Positions 8,606 to 8,905 of a stretch of 8,905 nt of DNA are shown piece by piece. Numbering within the stretch: the stretch's first letter is position 1; every line of letters starts with the position of its first letter. Position numbers and translations under genes: made by a program. Under the pieces are notes generated by a model. That model worked only from the letters and a program-made list of their open reading frames with translations. It ran no database searches and was not told the DNA's origin. This DNA is from Myxococcales bacterium. GTDB lineage: Bacteria; Myxococcota; Myxococcia; Myxococcales; Anaeromyxobacteraceae. The stretch lies in NCBI GenBank assembly GCA_021779335.1, contig JAJYAW010000090.1, positions 1 through 8,905 of the forward strand, in the 5' to 3' direction.

Positions 8606-8905
8606 GTGAGCCCCGCGGACGGCCGACCCGACAGCGCTGCGCCCGACGCGGCGGCCCAGGCCCTCTCGGCGCTGGTGCCGCCGCTCCGCTTCGCCGTGAA
8701 GGACGGCTTCGCCGGCCTGGCCCGCCTGGCCGGCTTCGGCGAGACCATCCAGGGGGCGGTGCGCCGGGCCCGCGCCGCCGGCGCGGCCGACAGCGCCGCG
8801 CTCAGGGCCCTCGAGGTCGAGGGGGCGGCCTTCGACGCGCTCGCGGCGCCGGAGCGACGCCGCGCCGCCGGCCGGCTGGCGGTCCACCTCGCGTCGCTCG
8901 TCCCG
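8606..8905 (+). CDS. Start of an unidentified gene, possibly recG; 3' end outside the window
   Basis: From the GTG at 8606 an open frame runs 100 codons to the window edge with no stop. The first 20 residues are Ala/Pro/Asp-rich and probably disordered. Then come PLRFAVKDGFAGLARLAGFGETI (about 26-48) and helical, Ala/Arg-rich stretches. The PLRFA-x-DGFA-x-L patch reminds me of the N-terminal extension in RecG helicases of deltaproteobacteria, but no helicase motif lies inside the window, so this is a guess from memory. Codon use is strongly GC-biased at third positions, which supports coding. It begins 18 nt after the greA stop; a -10-like box lies in that gap. Confidence 0.6.
   Translation, partial: MSPADGRPDSAAPDAAAQALSALVPPLRFAVKDGFAGLARLAGFGETIQGAVRRARAAGAADSAALRALEVEGAAFDALAAPERRRAAGRLAVHLASLVP

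Overview
This is a very GC-rich window (third codon positions almost all G or C), densely packed with genes and containing no mobile element, CRISPR array or RNA gene that I can see. The base composition and the run rsmD-coaD ... carB-greA suggest a high-GC deltaproteobacterial/myxobacterial chromosome; Anaeromyxobacter or a close relative is my best guess. That placement is inference from composition and gene style, not from a database match.

Layout. The left edge (1-914, minus strand) holds an alpha/beta hydrolase whose 3' end lies outside the window. A 91-bp divergent gap separates it from a CzcD/ZitB-type cation efflux protein (1006-2016, plus); all later genes are also on the plus strand. 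Next come an unrecognised 326-residue protein that looks like a degenerate class II aldolase-like barrel (2086-3066), rsmD (3063-3599, overlapping it by GTGA), coaD (3616-4101), a stand-alone cyclic-nucleotide-binding-like domain protein (4193-4645), carB (4750-7995), greA (8087-8587), and the start of a further gene, possibly recG, which runs off the right edge (8606-8905).

How the genes fit together. Most are housekeeping: rRNA methylation (RsmD), CoA synthesis (CoaD), carbamoyl phosphate for pyrimidines and arginine (CarB), and transcript-cleavage rescue of RNA polymerase (GreA). carA, the partner of carB, is not in the window. No gene-free stretch exceeds about 105 bases.

The most interesting signals are regulatory. 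(1) greA has a near-consensus promoter whose -35 hexamer contains the carB stop codon. It is followed by a short leader with a strong hairpin and six-T tract just before the Shine-Dalgarno. This architecture resembles the E. coli greA leader that yields the GraL short RNAs. (2) Five genes (2086, coaD, 4193, carB, 8606) have a -10-like box ending only 6-11 nt before the start codon and no Shine-Dalgarno, which suggests leaderless transcripts. (3) Three 10-bp direct repeats, one helical turn apart, sit where the -35 region of the 4193 gene should be. I see no wholly new multi-gene system.
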